A stretch of DNA of 64,000 nt from Artemisia argyi (GCA_030686995.1 CM060687.1:164013323-164077322), one strand, 5' to 3'. Positions 34,668-46,209 are shown, counted from the stretch's first letter. Translations and numbers: made by a program. Notes: generated by a model not told the origin, from the sequence alone.

Positions 34668-35993
34668 GTATTGCTCTATTTTTAGGTAATTTAGAGATTT
34701 TAAAGGGAAACTTGCTTAAAAGTCTCGTGAGCCTATAAAAGCTTATGAGTAAGCCTAAATGAGCTCACTGGAGCAGTGAATAACCATTTTCAACATACAT
34801 TACATCTAAAGGAAAATTTCACTAAAACTTGCAATATTCGAATTCAACAAAGAAACTTGATGTTTTGATTGCATAAACCTTGAATTACACTATTGAAATT
34901 GAGAGAATACTTGGAAAATTACACTTAAAATTGAAAAAGCTAAGTAAAATTACAATGACATAAAGTATAAAAATTAACTACCAACTACTGGCCTCCTTTT
35001 CTGCTTCTCCCTTCCTTTTATCTCTAAAATTTAGGGTTTTGGGGTACCCTCTTGTCTTATCCCAACAATAACATTGACCATTGGATGACTGAGGCATGAT
35101 CTTGGCCGTTTAAAGTTTTTTGCCGCCAAAATCCTTTTGGCTCTTTCTCTTATGATAATTGAAGCCAGAGGGTCAAATTTGAGTGTAGTATTTGGAGGGG
35201 TGTAGGAGGGGTGATAGGGGTGATGAAGGAGGAGTGTTGAGTGGTTGGTGATAATGAGGGTAGCAGGGTAATAGGGGAAGTCACGGGTGTGTTTGGGATG
35301 TGGAGAGGTCAAAGGTCAAAGGGTCAAGGGTTGACCATTTTTTTATATTTAAAGGTTGAGTGAAGTGTGGGCTGGATGGTGTGTGGGCTTGGAGTGATAA
35401 GGTTGGGATGTTGGGCCAAGGTATATGGATGTTGTTTGGGTTTGTGTTTGGATTTGTGGGGTGATAATATAAGGGTGTCCGTTTGGTTTGTAGCAACAAG
35501 TAACACAAGGACCATATTGTAATATTCTGAAAATTCAAGGGACTTGATGTGTAATTTTTCCAAAATAGTCACAAGGGTTTATCTTGCCAAGTTTTATTTA
35601 CCAAAGGACCATAAAAGTTAATTTCCAAAATTTGAAATCCCGGGGACCATTTTTTGCCAAATTTCAATGTACAGGGACCAAACATGTAATTTTCCCAAAC
35701 TTTTTACCCAAGGATCAAATTTGATAACTTTTGACTTTTAAATGCCTTGGGTTGACTTTTCTTTCATTTTAAACCTTCAGGGACTAGTTTTGTCAATTTA
35801 TGAAACTTGAGGGACTGAAACTGCTAATTATGCAAACTTTGTTCTTTTTTCATTTGTTTTTAAACATTTTGCATCTAAAACATATAAAACACAGTTTTGG
35901 GATAATTTCTGTATTTTGATGCATTTCTGAGTGTTTTTGGATGTTTTGGCAGTTCAGTTACGATAAAAATGATGAGTATTTACACACTTATCA
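31812..35993 (-). repeat. RT3 3' LTR
   Basis: Begins (minus strand) TGATAAGTGTGTAAATACTC next to the polypurine tract and ends CCAATCA at 31812. It contains a (TA)n array absent from the other LTR. Small minus-strand frames at 35031-35572 are rich in HP/TP repeats and lie in U3; I do not regard them as genes. Confidence 0.92.
34576..34663. repeat. (TA)44 array in RT3 3' LTR
   Basis: 88 bp of TA at the place where the other LTR has only a short TATATATATA near 53829. It explains most of the length difference between the two LTRs. Confidence 0.9.
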
Positions 35994-36029
35994 ATCCCCC
36001 ACACTAAACTATTGCTAGTCCCTAGCAAT
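35994..36029 (-). promoter_or_regulatory. RT3 3' polypurine tract with upstream hairpin
   Basis: On the minus strand a perfect 8-bp stem (ATTGCTAG with CTAGCAAT) closes a GGA loop. A 10-nt linker AGTTTAGTGT follows, then GGGGGAT abutting the LTR start. Confidence 0.75.
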
Positions 36030-36555
36030 CTTTTGAGAAAACTTAATGGATTTGAATCTCTTTACCAAAAGCCATCCCTTCTGGAGTAGCCAAATGTCTC
36101 AGTTCAAGTAAGAACTATGGTCCACTTGATAACCATGTAATTTTGAGTAAACCGCCACCTGTCAACGGATTTGATTTGTCTTTACCAAAAGCCGTTTGCT
36201 TCTGGACTAGCCAACTCTTGATGGAATAGTCAACATCTTGGTGAGCTGATTACCAATTATGGTTTTTCCACTGCCTTTACCACAAGCCATAATCTTGCGG
36301 GCTAGCCAACTCTTTCACTTTTTTGGATATGGCGAGTTGAGATACCATACAATTTTGGGCAAATTGCAAGCCATCAACGGGTTTGAGATATCTTTACCAA
36401 GAGCCGTTTGCTCCTGGATTAGCCAATCCTTTTGTTGTTTAGACACGGCGGACTGATAATCACAAAAATTTTGAAATAAAGTGAAATTTTTTTGAAAATT
36501 GTAGGCCAAAAATGGGGGTTCTAGATGATATAATGTGATAAAATTCGCTAGAATT

Positions 36556-36608
36556 CCCCCCCCCCCCCCCCCCCACACTTAGAATTGAATATTGTCCTCA
36601 ATATTCAA
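36556..36608 (-). promoter_or_regulatory. RT3 internal hairpin plus expanded polypurine tract
   Basis: On the minus strand a perfect 10-bp stem (TTGAATATTG with CAATATTCAA) closes an AGGA loop. A 10-nt linker TTCTAAGTGT leads into a run of 19 G (36556-36574). The G run is probably a native G5 tract grown by slippage. Confidence 0.65.
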
Positions 36609-36883
36609 AGTCCCGACTATTATACCGACTCTTTGAACGTAAAAAGATAATATTATAAGCTAACTGTGGAAATATCGTTTTGCATTTTTCACTTTATTTT
36701 ATATGTACATACAATCACACTTTTTTTTTGAAAGATATATACATTTCAAATAGCTGCAGGGGATGGCCACTCCCCCACACTAGGGTGTTAGAAAGTAGAA
36801 AGAAGTCAGAGACATGGGTGAAAACCCATGTTGTTGCTACTGTTTTTGTTTATCGAGTCGCTAGCTTGACTCGATCCCCGAAT

Positions 36884-38274
36884 TCAATTGTCCTTGGAGA
36901 ATGTTTGGAGATCCGGGACAACCATGGATGGTATGTCCTCTCCAAAGTAATGTTTCAAATGATGTCCATTCACTTTGAAATTAGGACCGTCATTTTGAGA
37001 TAATTCGACGGTGCCATAAGGATAAACCTTAGATTTAGTGAATGGACCAATCCATCGGGTTTTGAGCTTTCCCGAGAAGATCTTGAGTCTAGAGTTGAAA
37101 AGAAGGACTCGATCACCAACGTTAAAAACGCGGTTCTTGATTTTTGAGTCATATATCTTCTTTGTCTTTTCCTTATAGATCAAAGAGTTCTCATAAGCTT
37201 GATCACGAAGTTCATTTAATTCATTCAGTTGAACTTTCCGATGATAACCTGTAGTTTTAAGGTCAAAATTTGCATGCTTGAGGGCCCAATAGGCTTTATG
37301 CTCAAGCTCGATCGAAAGATGGCACGCTTTCCCATACACAATCTTTTAAGGAGTATACCCGATGGGTGTTTTGTAAGCTGTACGGAAAGCCCAAAGTGCA
37401 TCATCTAACTTATCCGACCACGATGCACGATTTTCACCAACGGTTCTTTCCAAGATTCTCTTAATGCCTCGATTGGAAACTTCTACTTGTCCACTTGTTT
37501 GAGGGTGGTACGCAGTAGAAAGACGGTGAGTTACACCATACTTTTGCATGACTTTATCGAATTTGTCATTGCAAAAATGCATACAACGATCACTAATTAT
37601 AGCACGTGGAGTTCCAAATCGAGCAAAAAGAGCTTTCAAGAATTTCACAACAACTCGGGCATCATTTGTGGGTAAAGCTTTCGCTTCAACCCATTTTGAC
37701 AAATAGTCAACAGCCACGAGTATGTATTTGTTTCCATGAGATGACGGAAATGGCACCATAAATTCGATGCCCTATACGTCAAAGATTTCACAAACTTGTA
37801 TTGCATTTTGTGGCATTTCATTCTTTTGCGAAATATTCCCGTGACGTTGACACGCGTCACAGGATTTGACTAATTCCTGGGCATCCTTGTAAATCGTGGG
37901 CCAATAGAAACTGAGTCAAACACCTTTCTGGCGGTGTAATTTGGATTGTGGTGGCCCCCCGTGGGACCAGCATGGCAAGCCTTGAGAATGTCATTGGCTT
38001 CCTGTCCATAAACACACCGCCGGATGACTTGATCCGCACAAATTTTGAAAAGGTAGGGGTCGTCCCAGAAATAATGTTTCACATCCTTAAAGAACTTGTT
38101 CTTTTGTTGGGACGACATCCCTTTCACCACAAAGTTACCCGCAAGGTAGTTTGCAAAATCGGCAAACCATGGGGTAACAGAATCTCCACGAAAGTCAACC
38201 GCATTGAGTGTCTCGAGAAGGAAGGTTTCATTAATTTCCTTCTTTTCGAAGACATCTTGGTGGGGGTTTTGCAA
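36884..38274 (-). pseudogene. pol: RT3 integrase, broken
   Basis: Zinc-binding part from about 38270 ([35 protein letters not shown]), then a frameshift near 37905 just before the second Cys pair. The DDE core lies at 37850-37346, with [10 protein letters not shown] and [10 protein letters not shown]. The first catalytic Asp is replaced in GIEFMVPFP (GIDFMGPFP in RT1), and the Trp before it is a stop. Another stop at 37346-37348 interrupts before IVYGKACHL. The C-terminal part runs to 36884. Same domain order as RT1; inactive. Confidence 0.85.
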
Positions 38275-38337
38275 ACGGGAGAGATGATCAGCAGCTAGGT
38301 TCTCAGCTCCTTTTTTATCACGAATTATGATATCAAA

Positions 38338-38757
38338 TTATTGCAGGAGGAGAACCCAACGAAGTAGCCTTTGCTTTGCATCTTGTTTTGCAAAGAGATA
38401 CTTCAAAGCCGAGTGATCCGTATACACTATGCTTTTGGTCAATATCAAATATGACCGGAATTTTTCAAAGGAATACACCACAGCTAATAATTCTTTTTCA
38501 GTGGTGGTGTAATGACTTTGAGCCTCGGTCATCATTTTGCTTGCATAGTGTATAGGCTGAAAGTGTTTAGACTTGCGTTGCCCCAAGACTGCCCCTATTG
38601 CATAATCACTAGCATCACACATAAGTTCAAAGGGCAAGTCCCAATTAGGGGCAACAAGAATTGGTGCCTCAGTAAGCTTTTTCTTTAGAGTTTCAAAAGC
38701 TTCTACGCACTCAGGTGAGAAGATAAAAGGAGCATCCTTTTCGAGGAGATGGGTCAT
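38338..38757 (-). pseudogene. pol: RT3 RNase H
   Basis: [30 protein letters not shown] and [17 protein letters not shown] give the connection and RNase H blocks, in a different frame from the RT part upstream because of a one-base loss near 38770-38800. It ends at a stop at 38338 where RT1 has Glu; the frame is open again beyond it toward the integrase. Confidence 0.85.
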
Positions 38758-39667
38758 AGGCCGGGCGATTTTAGAAAAATCTTGAATAAACCTACGATAG
38801 AAACCGCATGACCCAAAAAGCTCCTAATACCTTTGACGGTAGTGGGATGAGGTAATTTTGCAATGACATCAATTTTGGCTTTGTCAACCTCAATCCCATT
38901 CTTTGAAATTTTATGGCCGAGGACAATGCCCTCTTTGACCATAAAGTGACTCTTCTCCCAATTGAGACACAGGTTTGTGTCTTCACATCGTTTCAACATA
39001 TTTTCTAAGTAGGAGAGACAAGATTGGAACGAATCCCCAATGACCGAAAAGTCATCCATGAATACCTCCATTGTTTTTCCGATCATGTCGGAAAAGATTG
39101 AGATCATGCACCTTTGGAACGTGCCAGGAGAGTTGCATAAACCAAAAGGCATGCGAAGGTAGGCAAGGTTCCGTAAGGGCATGTGAAGGTAGTTTTCTCT
39201 TGATCTTGTGGATCAATGGGGATTTGAAAGTATCCTGAGAAACCATCAAGGAAACAATAGTACTTATTCCCTGCTAATCTCTCGAGCATCTGATCCATGA
39301 AGGGTAGAGGAAAATGGTCTTTATGGGTGGCTTCATTGAGTTTTCTATAATCTATACATACACGCCACCCCGTAACCAAACGAGTTGGAATCAACTCGTT
39401 ATCCTCATTGGTGACAACAGTTATGCTACCCTTCTTAGGAACATAATGAATGGGAATCACCCAAGGACTATCAGAAATAGGGTAAATCAATCCAGCATCA
39501 AGAAGTTTTAGAACTTCTTGTTTGATAACTACGTGAATTTTTGGATTTACCCTCCTTTGATGTTGCACCGCGGGTTTGAAGTCATCCTCCATCAAGATTT
39601 TGCGTGAACAAAATTCAGGGTTGATACCCTTAATGTCGGAGAGTCTCCAAGCAATTTCTCGCTTGTG
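38758..39667 (-). pseudogene. pol: RT3 reverse transcriptase, frameshifted
   Basis: VCIDYRKLN and LDGFSGYFQIPI lie in one frame (to about 39185). [16 protein letters not shown] and the catalytic FMDD lie in the next (39182-38754). The break is a one-T loss in the run before GCCTAC. The section starts after an in-frame stop at 39668. Confidence 0.85.
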
Positions 39668-40939
39668 TTACTTCAAAACCTTTATGAGCGCGGTTTTCTC
39701 CTCATCTTTCAAGTCTTTAGCAATAATGACGGGTAATTTATCATCACCCTCCAAAAATGCATACTCAAGATGAGGAGGCAACTCTTTGAGCTCGACCTGA
39801 GGAGAATCATCAGTTTTTTCAACATATTTGATCTCCTCTTTATGAAGTTCTTTGGGAGGCTGAGGGGGAAAAGGGTCTTCATTTAACAGTTCTTCTAGCA
39901 AAAGAATGTCCCCCTCAGGATCAAAATAGTTTTCATCAACTTCATGCGAAGTTGAACTATCTTGAGCAAGAAAAGCCTCGACATCTTCCAAAGAGAAGTC
40001 ACTTCCCTCAAAAGGAGTGAGAGAAGGGGAAGAGTCGGCTATAATAGGCTCAGAAGATGGAGTGGGACTGCCACTCGAAAGATAACCAAGAAGTTCTTGC
40101 GAGTACTCCTCAGAAGCAACATCAATGACATCGATTCGGTTAACCGATTCAGTGTCATAATTTGAGGAGTACCTCGAAGTTTGATCGAGGTTAAACGTTA
40201 CTACTTCATTACCAACACGAAGAGTTATTTCCTCTTCGTGCACATCGATTAGAGCGCGGCCCGTTCTCAGGAATCCTCTTCCAAGAATGAGAGGAACCCT
40301 AGGATCAGCATCGAACTCAACAACAACGAAATCAGTGGGGAAGTGAAACTCTCCTACTTTCACAAATACGTCCTCGGCAATGCCAAGGGGACGAGTAATG
40401 GACCGATCTGCAAGCTCAAGAGTCATGCAGGTAGGAGTAAGTTCTGGAATAGAAAGTTTCTTCCACGCTGAATTAGGCATCAGGTTGATGCTAGCGCCAA
40501 GATCGGCCAAGGCGAAGCATTCAACCATCCCAGGAAAAACACATGGAATGAGAAATCTCCCAGGGTCTCCAAGCTTCTTAGGAAGCTTCTTTAAGATAAC
40601 TGCTGAGCAGTTTTCGTTCAATGGAGTCTTTGCCATTTCGTACAATTTTTCCTTGTTGCTTAACAAGTTCTTGATCATCGATGCAAATTTGGGCATCAGG
40701 ATGATAGCATCCGCAAGGCTTACGTCAAAATGCAAATCTTGAAAGATTTGATAGAACTTATCCATTTGGTGACTAGCCTTTTCGCGGAGCTTTTGCTCAT
40801 TAAGTCGTGATGGGTATGGTATTGAAGGTTTGGATTTAGGGTTCTCAACAGGAGTTATTGGTGGTTCAAATACAACTCCTGGTTTGGTCTTTGGAATAAC
40901 CTGAGGGTGGACGTGTGCGGTACTTCGTGGGCTAGTAAA
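39668..40939 (-). pseudogene. RT3 aspartic protease and linker
   Basis: Processes the polyprotein in intact relatives. PKKLGDPGRFLIPC then ALADLGASINLMP give the retropepsin active-site segment (D-L-G-A-S), followed by PLILGRGFLRT. A long acidic linker (EDVEAFLAQD, LLEELLNEDPFPPQPPKEL) leads to the ELPPHLEYAF block before RT. It is separated from gag by one stop at 40940-40942 in the same frame and ends at TAA 39668-39670. This whole segment is what RT1 lacks. Confidence 0.85.
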
Positions 40940-41488
40940 TTACACCTTGTCCTTTGTTGCCTCAGGTTCACTTTCCACAACTTTAGGAGGAGAAGAAGTA
41001 GTAGGAAGTGGCGGTTCTTCATAAGCTTTACCACTACGTGTGGTAATCGCTTTGAATTCACCCTTAGGGTTGACAACTGTATTACTAGGAAGACCTCCCA
41101 AAGTAGAGGGTGGAGCGAGATGACTCATGAGGCTAGCAAACATATTTTCAATCTTGCTTTGAGATTGGTCAATTTTTTTGTTTGTTGCCATAAGCTCATT
41201 CTTCAGCTCGTTACCTTGCTTGGTTATTGAAGATTGAAATTCATTCTTCAAAGTTGAGATTTGATTCTGCATTGCCCTCATTTTAGTCTCATTAACCTTA
41301 ATGTAGTTATTGAGCTCGTTAGGGAGAGGTTCTTGGTAATTAGGAGCTGAATACCCTTGATTACCCCTTTGGGGTGGGTATTGATTCACCGGGGCATGAG
41401 TTTGATTTTGCATGTTATTCCCCCTTGGTGGATTAGGATTAAACCTATTTGGATTTTGAGGAAATCCGGGTGGTCCACTGTGGCTGCT
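40940..41488 (-). pseudogene. gag: RT3 gag, C-terminal part
   Basis: Continues the gag that is interrupted at 49447 by RT2: SGPPGFPQNPNRFNPNPPRG, a coiled-coil-like KMRAMQNQISTLKNEF stretch, then LPSNTVVNPKGEFKAI and ITTRSG-type sequence that marks the gag-protease border. It ends at a TAA (40940-40942). Confidence 0.85.
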
Positions 41489-42457
41489 TGATACGTGGGA
41501 ATCGCACCAGGCTTTACCTCTCAAGGGATCTTGAGAAGCTTACAACCCCCACCAGGCAGTGTACCTGATCGTTGTAGTATAATATATTGACAAGTACCAG
41601 GGGATTGATCGTTCAGCTAGGAATAGTGTCGCTAGGATTAGAAAACCTAAATACTAGTTCAAGAGATGACGGATGATTATTTTTGTATTTTTTATATTTT
41701 TTAGAAAGCAAGTAAATATCTCGGGTTTAAAGGATTTGGGGGGAATTAGTTGCTAGTCAACTAACCCAATACTAAGATGCAATCAAAATAAAATACTAGA
41801 AATGAAAATAAAACTAAATTAAACTAAGGTTGCGAGCAATAAGTGGAGAAAATGTGTTTACTTAGATTTCACTACTCCCTAGATATCTTTTACACGTTAA
41901 TAACTTGTTATAGTTGCATGGATGACGGATTGTATTCCTTAATACCATTCATGGGGTGGCGCACTTAACTCCCCAATCCTATGAGTGCCTACTTCACTCC
42001 TATGTCGAGCCGACTAAGAAGCTCCTAACATGGGATCATCAGAATTTACTCATGCATTAAATACAACCAATAAAACCTAGTGCACATCAGTTCATGTTTC
42101 CTAAGACGTTCAAGCATGTTACCATTTGGAGATCTGCCAGTTTTCTTAAGCCTAACATCGAAATCATTCATCCAATACAACCATAAACAAGTAATCAACA
42201 CATAATCAACATCTAGGTTTCATTAGATCTAAGCAAACACAAAATAAATCTAGCCTAGCATGGTGGAATCAAGACAAGCACAAGATATAGACAACCAACA
42301 CATAGACATATTGATTGAATTAGAAGAACACTTATCTCAATTACACATGAAAGGGTTTAAGGGCTGAAAACCCTTGAAAAACCTGTAAAAATCGTATATA
42401 GTTCGGCCTTAGGGTTTCTCCAAACTTGTTCCTCTCTAATGAATGAAAATTAGAAAA

Positions 42458-42467
42458 CTATATATAG
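42458..42467 (-). promoter_or_regulatory. Probable RT2 TATA box
   Basis: CTATATATAG, directly downstream (minus strand) of the TGACG cluster. An identical box lies near 49004 in the other LTR. Confidence 0.55.
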
Positions 42468-42478
42468 GAAATTGAGGC

Positions 42479-42695
42479 TGACGGCGTCAAGACCAAATAG
42501 GTGACGCCGTCATCTCGCCGCAAAAGAATTCTCGGACTGCCTTGATCTACATCTGACCCCGTCACGTTATATATTTTTCCAGGCCGTCACGTATTTTACT
42601 CTTGACGCTCTTCCTTGTGACGCCTTCATTTCTGTACTGGGCCGTCATGAAAATTACTCTTGACGCCGTCAAATTGTTACTCTTGACGCCGTCAC
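42479..42695 (-). promoter_or_regulatory. Cluster of TGACG/CGTCA motifs in RT2 U3
   Basis: Thirteen TGACG or CGTCA pentamers in about 217 bp, four of them as the near-palindrome TGACGCCGTCA. They sit immediately upstream of the TATA box. TGACG is the core of as-1-type sites bound by TGA-class bZIP factors. The same cluster lies at about 49024-49242 with some CG-to-TG/CA changes. Confidence 0.6.
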
Positions 42696-42903
42696 CTACT
42701 GTTCCCAGCTTGGAAAATTAAGTCTTTAGCGTTTTCTTCACTTTTATGCTCCAAAAACGTCCGAATTGCTTCCTTTTCCAGATTTCACTCCCAAAGTACG
42801 TAAAATTACAAAAGAAACGATTTAGGGCAATATTTGATCAAATAAATTCAATTCCGGGCTTAGATGACCCCCTAAAAGTGGTTCATTATTTGCCTCATCA
42901 TAT

Positions 42904-42940
42904 ACCCTTACACTTGAGATTTGCTTGTCCTCAAGCAAAT
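42904..42940 (-). promoter_or_regulatory. RT2 3' polypurine tract with upstream hairpin
   Basis: On the minus strand a perfect 9-bp stem (ATTTGCTTG with CAAGCAAAT) closes an AGGA loop. A 9-nt linker CTCAAGTGT follows, then AAGGGTATA up to the LTR start. Confidence 0.7.
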
Positions 42941-45333
42941 GCGCTTTTATTCTAATCAAAATACAAGTTAGGGGTCATTTAACACTAATATAAAAGTAAT
43001 TACAACAAATAATCGTTCCACTAAAGACCAAAGACAAGCACGGAGGTCATATACTAGCACCTCACAAATAGTGTTTAGATACTCACATCTCTCGGGTGTA
43101 ATAAAGTATAAATTACAATATGGAAACGAAAGATATCTCTCACTACCTGTCATAGCAAAATAGATTACCATAGGCTTGGGAAAGGATCAAACCTCCACCA
43201 CATGGTGTAAGCACCTAGGATAAACTATCAAAGAGGTCTTTTAAAAGGTTGTAACGTTAGGTGTAGGGATATGAAATACACGGTTTTGTTGGATATAGGC
43301 AGTCTTTACTGGTGGCGAGTTAACAATCTTGGTTAATTACATGTACAATGTGGCGTTGCTAAGCCAATACTAGACTCGACTTAAGCTAATAAATAAAAAA
43401 TAACAAAAATATAAAATGAACATAGAATGAAAAGGGATGGTAGTCCGTATGTTTTTTCTCTTTTTTTTTCTATTTTTTTTTTCATACACTCTTACCCTAC
43501 CATCCAAAATAATACATCCTAGGGAATGAAAATTCCCCTTACACTTGAATCTTTACATACTTTACAATAAACTATTCTAATGACTCGAATTAAGAAAATC
43601 AAAACACTTGGAGCACTTGTAAGATTAACGTACGTATGGGGGTAATAAATGATGTTCTTCCTCATTACTCCATAAATAAGTACTTTACCCATGAGTCCCA
43701 ATCGTCCCAAAACAATATGTACAAGGATATGACTCGACTTAGCAACCATGTAATCAATTAAATAGTTAACTTAGGGTTTAACAAATAACAATAATGCACT
43801 AAAGATGAGTGCATACACGGAAGGCTAAGGCGATTTGGTTGTACATTTAAGTGGGGTGTAACAAATTCTTCCTTTAAGTAAGATGCTTAAAGTTAGAAAC
43901 GAAAAGATAGGCTCGGAGGGGTGTACTAGGGGTTTCGTGTACTAAAAATGAGTACAACGCTAATGGTGTGGGAAAAATTAGTTGACTTAACTAGCCAAGT
44001 AATATGACTTAAATGGTCAAGTAATTATGATACAGGTTTAACACAAGGGTGATCCTAATGCCTCTTATCATGTAGTAAATCCTACTACACGAATGTAGTC
44101 TCACTAGCGGTCTCGGGATGCATCACTAACGCAAGTTCTAGAATCTAAATGCTACCGGTACACTCATAAGCACTAATAGTAAATGCTTTTCCTATCAAAT
44201 CTAAAGGCGAACCTCACATATTTGGGTGAAAATTTTTTCTGAAAGTACGGTTTTGTGCTAGTCATACAATCTCCTATCAATGAGACGCTTTCTATGGCTA
44301 AAGTTTCACTCCTAAATGTTGTAAAAAATTTTAAATTTGGCGCTAAAATTGCACTAACAAGTATTTCTCATAGTTTTATTACACATCTACCATTAAACAA
44401 ACAAACTCAAGCGAAAGTGTATCTGTAAGGTATCATCATTTTACCCTCCCCTTACACTTAAGATGAACATTGTCCCCAATGTTCAAGTAAAGAATGTAAA
44501 AGTGAAATAAGTAAAACAAATGAAATCAAATACTCCCCTGATTCGCTCGGTATGGATAATAAGGTGGCCAGGTTAAATCTTCGTCCAAGAAAATGAACAA
44601 TCAAAGCTTCCCTTCCAGAATATAAATCATCTTCTTGTCATACATAACCTGTAAATCCTGAGATAACAAACAAAGCAACCTCGTATAAAATCGGCGGCAA
44701 TCTATATAAGTTACTAAATCCTAGAAAACAAAGTAAGATATAATGCTTGTGGAATGAAGTTTGCAGATTTCCTGGAGATTATAAAACTTAATAATTCAAC
44801 AAAAACTTTAAGAATCCGTTAAAAAAACAAAACTGGTAAAATTTCCAGGTTTTTGCACGCGACGCCGTCAAGAGTAATCTTGTGACGCCGTCAGAAGTGA
44901 CCTGCAGAAATTCTTATGTTAAGTTTCCGGAAAATTTCTGGAAAAACTTGGTCCTACTTCCTGAAAAATCCTGCAAAACTTCAATATGACTCAATACAAG
45001 CATTTGACTCTAACAAATACGAATATACATGTTCACTTATTATTGTGGAGAATCATGATCAGTTTGTTTCTTAAAAACATATTTGGGGTTTCCCCTTACA
45101 CTTATCTTTTGCAAAAATACTTTTAGGTGGAGTTAAGACTAGGTCAAAACAACAAAGTAAAGTGTTTCCACTATTTAGTTTAGAAACATGATCTACCAAC
45201 AATAAAAATAAAGCATGCATACGGAAGCAAATAACAAACAAACAAAATAAAATCACACAAAGCATGGGTTGCCTCCCAAGAAGCACTTTTCTTTATTTAC
45301 GAGTCTTGTAGCTAGACTCAAGGTAATGGGTTA
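42941..45333 (-). other. RT2 3' non-coding region
   Basis: 2.4 kb without any recognised reading frame on either strand. It includes a further hairpin/polypurine module and, near 44865-44895, a stray pair of GACGCCGTC motifs like those in the LTR. Confidence 0.6.
44443..44485 (-). promoter_or_regulatory. RT2 internal hairpin plus polypurine tract
   Basis: On the minus strand a perfect 9-bp stem (TGAACATTG with CAATGTTCA) closes a GGGA loop. A 10-nt linker TCTTAAGTGT leads to AAGGGGAGGG. It lies 1.5 kb upstream of the 3' LTR. Confidence 0.65.
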
Positions 45334-46209
45334 CTACGTGATACGGGTGAGTTCCTCATTGAGGACATCTTTGGGATCAAACTTAGGTTTCAACTTCCTA
45401 TCGGTTTCCTTAGTATGGTATGACCTTTCAAACTTTTCTCCATCCGGATCATACAAAGTCATCCTCATATGCCATGATCCGTCACCTTCTTTAGGTGGCT
45501 TGTCCCACCTCCATTTACACTTGTCTCCCTCTCTTTTCCACTTATTCATCTCTATATTAATAGGCATTACGCTCAAGAACTCAATCATCTTCCTAAAGAC
45601 TAAGGGGTCCTCAAAGGGATCTAGCTCTTCATCTCTAGCTATGAGTTGTTCTACCGAATGTGTCTTTTCAACAAAATCTTTTTCTAGATAGAAGGGGCAT
45701 TGAGGTCCTATAAAGTTCCTTTCTATCCAAGGTCCATATCTAGATGGTCTCCTATTCATCTCTACCCAATGCGGTGTCGGTTCATCATCACAATCATAAC
45801 TATGCTTCTTAAAATCGTACATTGACCAAGTATCGCCTTCACCTACCGCTATCTTAGACTCCTTACAATCTATCATGGCGCTAGCGGTTGATAAAAATCC
45901 TCTTTCTACCAATAATGGGCATGTAGTGTCACTAACCATGTCTAGGACGTGAAAATCCGCTAATATAGTTAACTTTCCTACGTGAACAACTACATCCTTA
46001 ATCATTCCAACCGGGTGGGCAATACTTCCATCCGCTAAACCTATCAATACCTCCATTTCCTCTAACTTTCCTAGCTTAAGAGTTGTGAATAGGGATAAGG
46101 GAATCAAGTTAAGGCTTGACCCTAAATCGGCTAGTGTGTCGAAAGCTTCGGATCTTCCTATCTTACATGGCAAAACAAATATACCCGGATCATCAAGCTT
46201 TTTAGGCAA
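45334..46209 (-). CDS. RT2 protease and C-terminal domain of unknown role
   Basis: It starts PKKLDDPGIFVLPCKIGRSE, then TLADLGSSLNLIPLSLF as the retropepsin active-site segment and CPLLVERGFL. After about residue 130 comes a region I do not recognise, rich in Trp, Lys and acidic residues (CKWRWDKPPKEGDGSWHMRM, TLYDPDGEKFERSYH). It ends NEELTRIT at a TAG/TGA-type stop at 45334. A single TAA at 46216-46218, a C-to-T change from Gln, separates it from the gag frame. No RT follows, so the element's coding part ends here. Confidence 0.75.
   Translation of the reverse strand: MPKKLDDPGIFVLPCKIGRSEAFDTLADLGSSLNLIPLSLFTTLKLGKLEEMEVLIGLADGSIAHPVGMIKDVVVHVGKLTILADFHVLDMVSDTTCPLLVERGFLSTASAMIDCKESKIAVGEGDTWSMYDFKKHSYDCDDEPTPHWVEMNRRPSRYGPWIERNFIGPQCPFYLEKDFVEKTHSVEQLIARDEELDPFEDPLVFRKMIEFLSVMPINIEMNKWKREGDKCKWRWDKPPKEGDGSWHMRMTLYDPDGEKFERSYHTKETDRKLKPKFDPKDVLNEELTRIT

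Larger units (their letters stand above)
41489..42900 (-). repeat. RT2 3' LTR
   Basis: Minus-strand start TGATGAGGCAAATAATG at 42900, end at 41489. U3 is short: the palindromic CTATATATAG box at 42458-42467 lies about 435 bp in. Confidence 0.92.

Noticed and set aside
35031..35572. Minus-strand Pro/Thr/His-rich frames in the RT3 LTR, also at 54208-54868
   Set aside because: They lie in U3 upstream of the likely TATA box, are out of register between LTR copies and match no family.
44865..44895. Independent promoter from the GACGCCGTC pair in the RT2 3' region
   Set aside because: Only two motifs and no TATA box nearby; more likely a remnant shared with the LTR.
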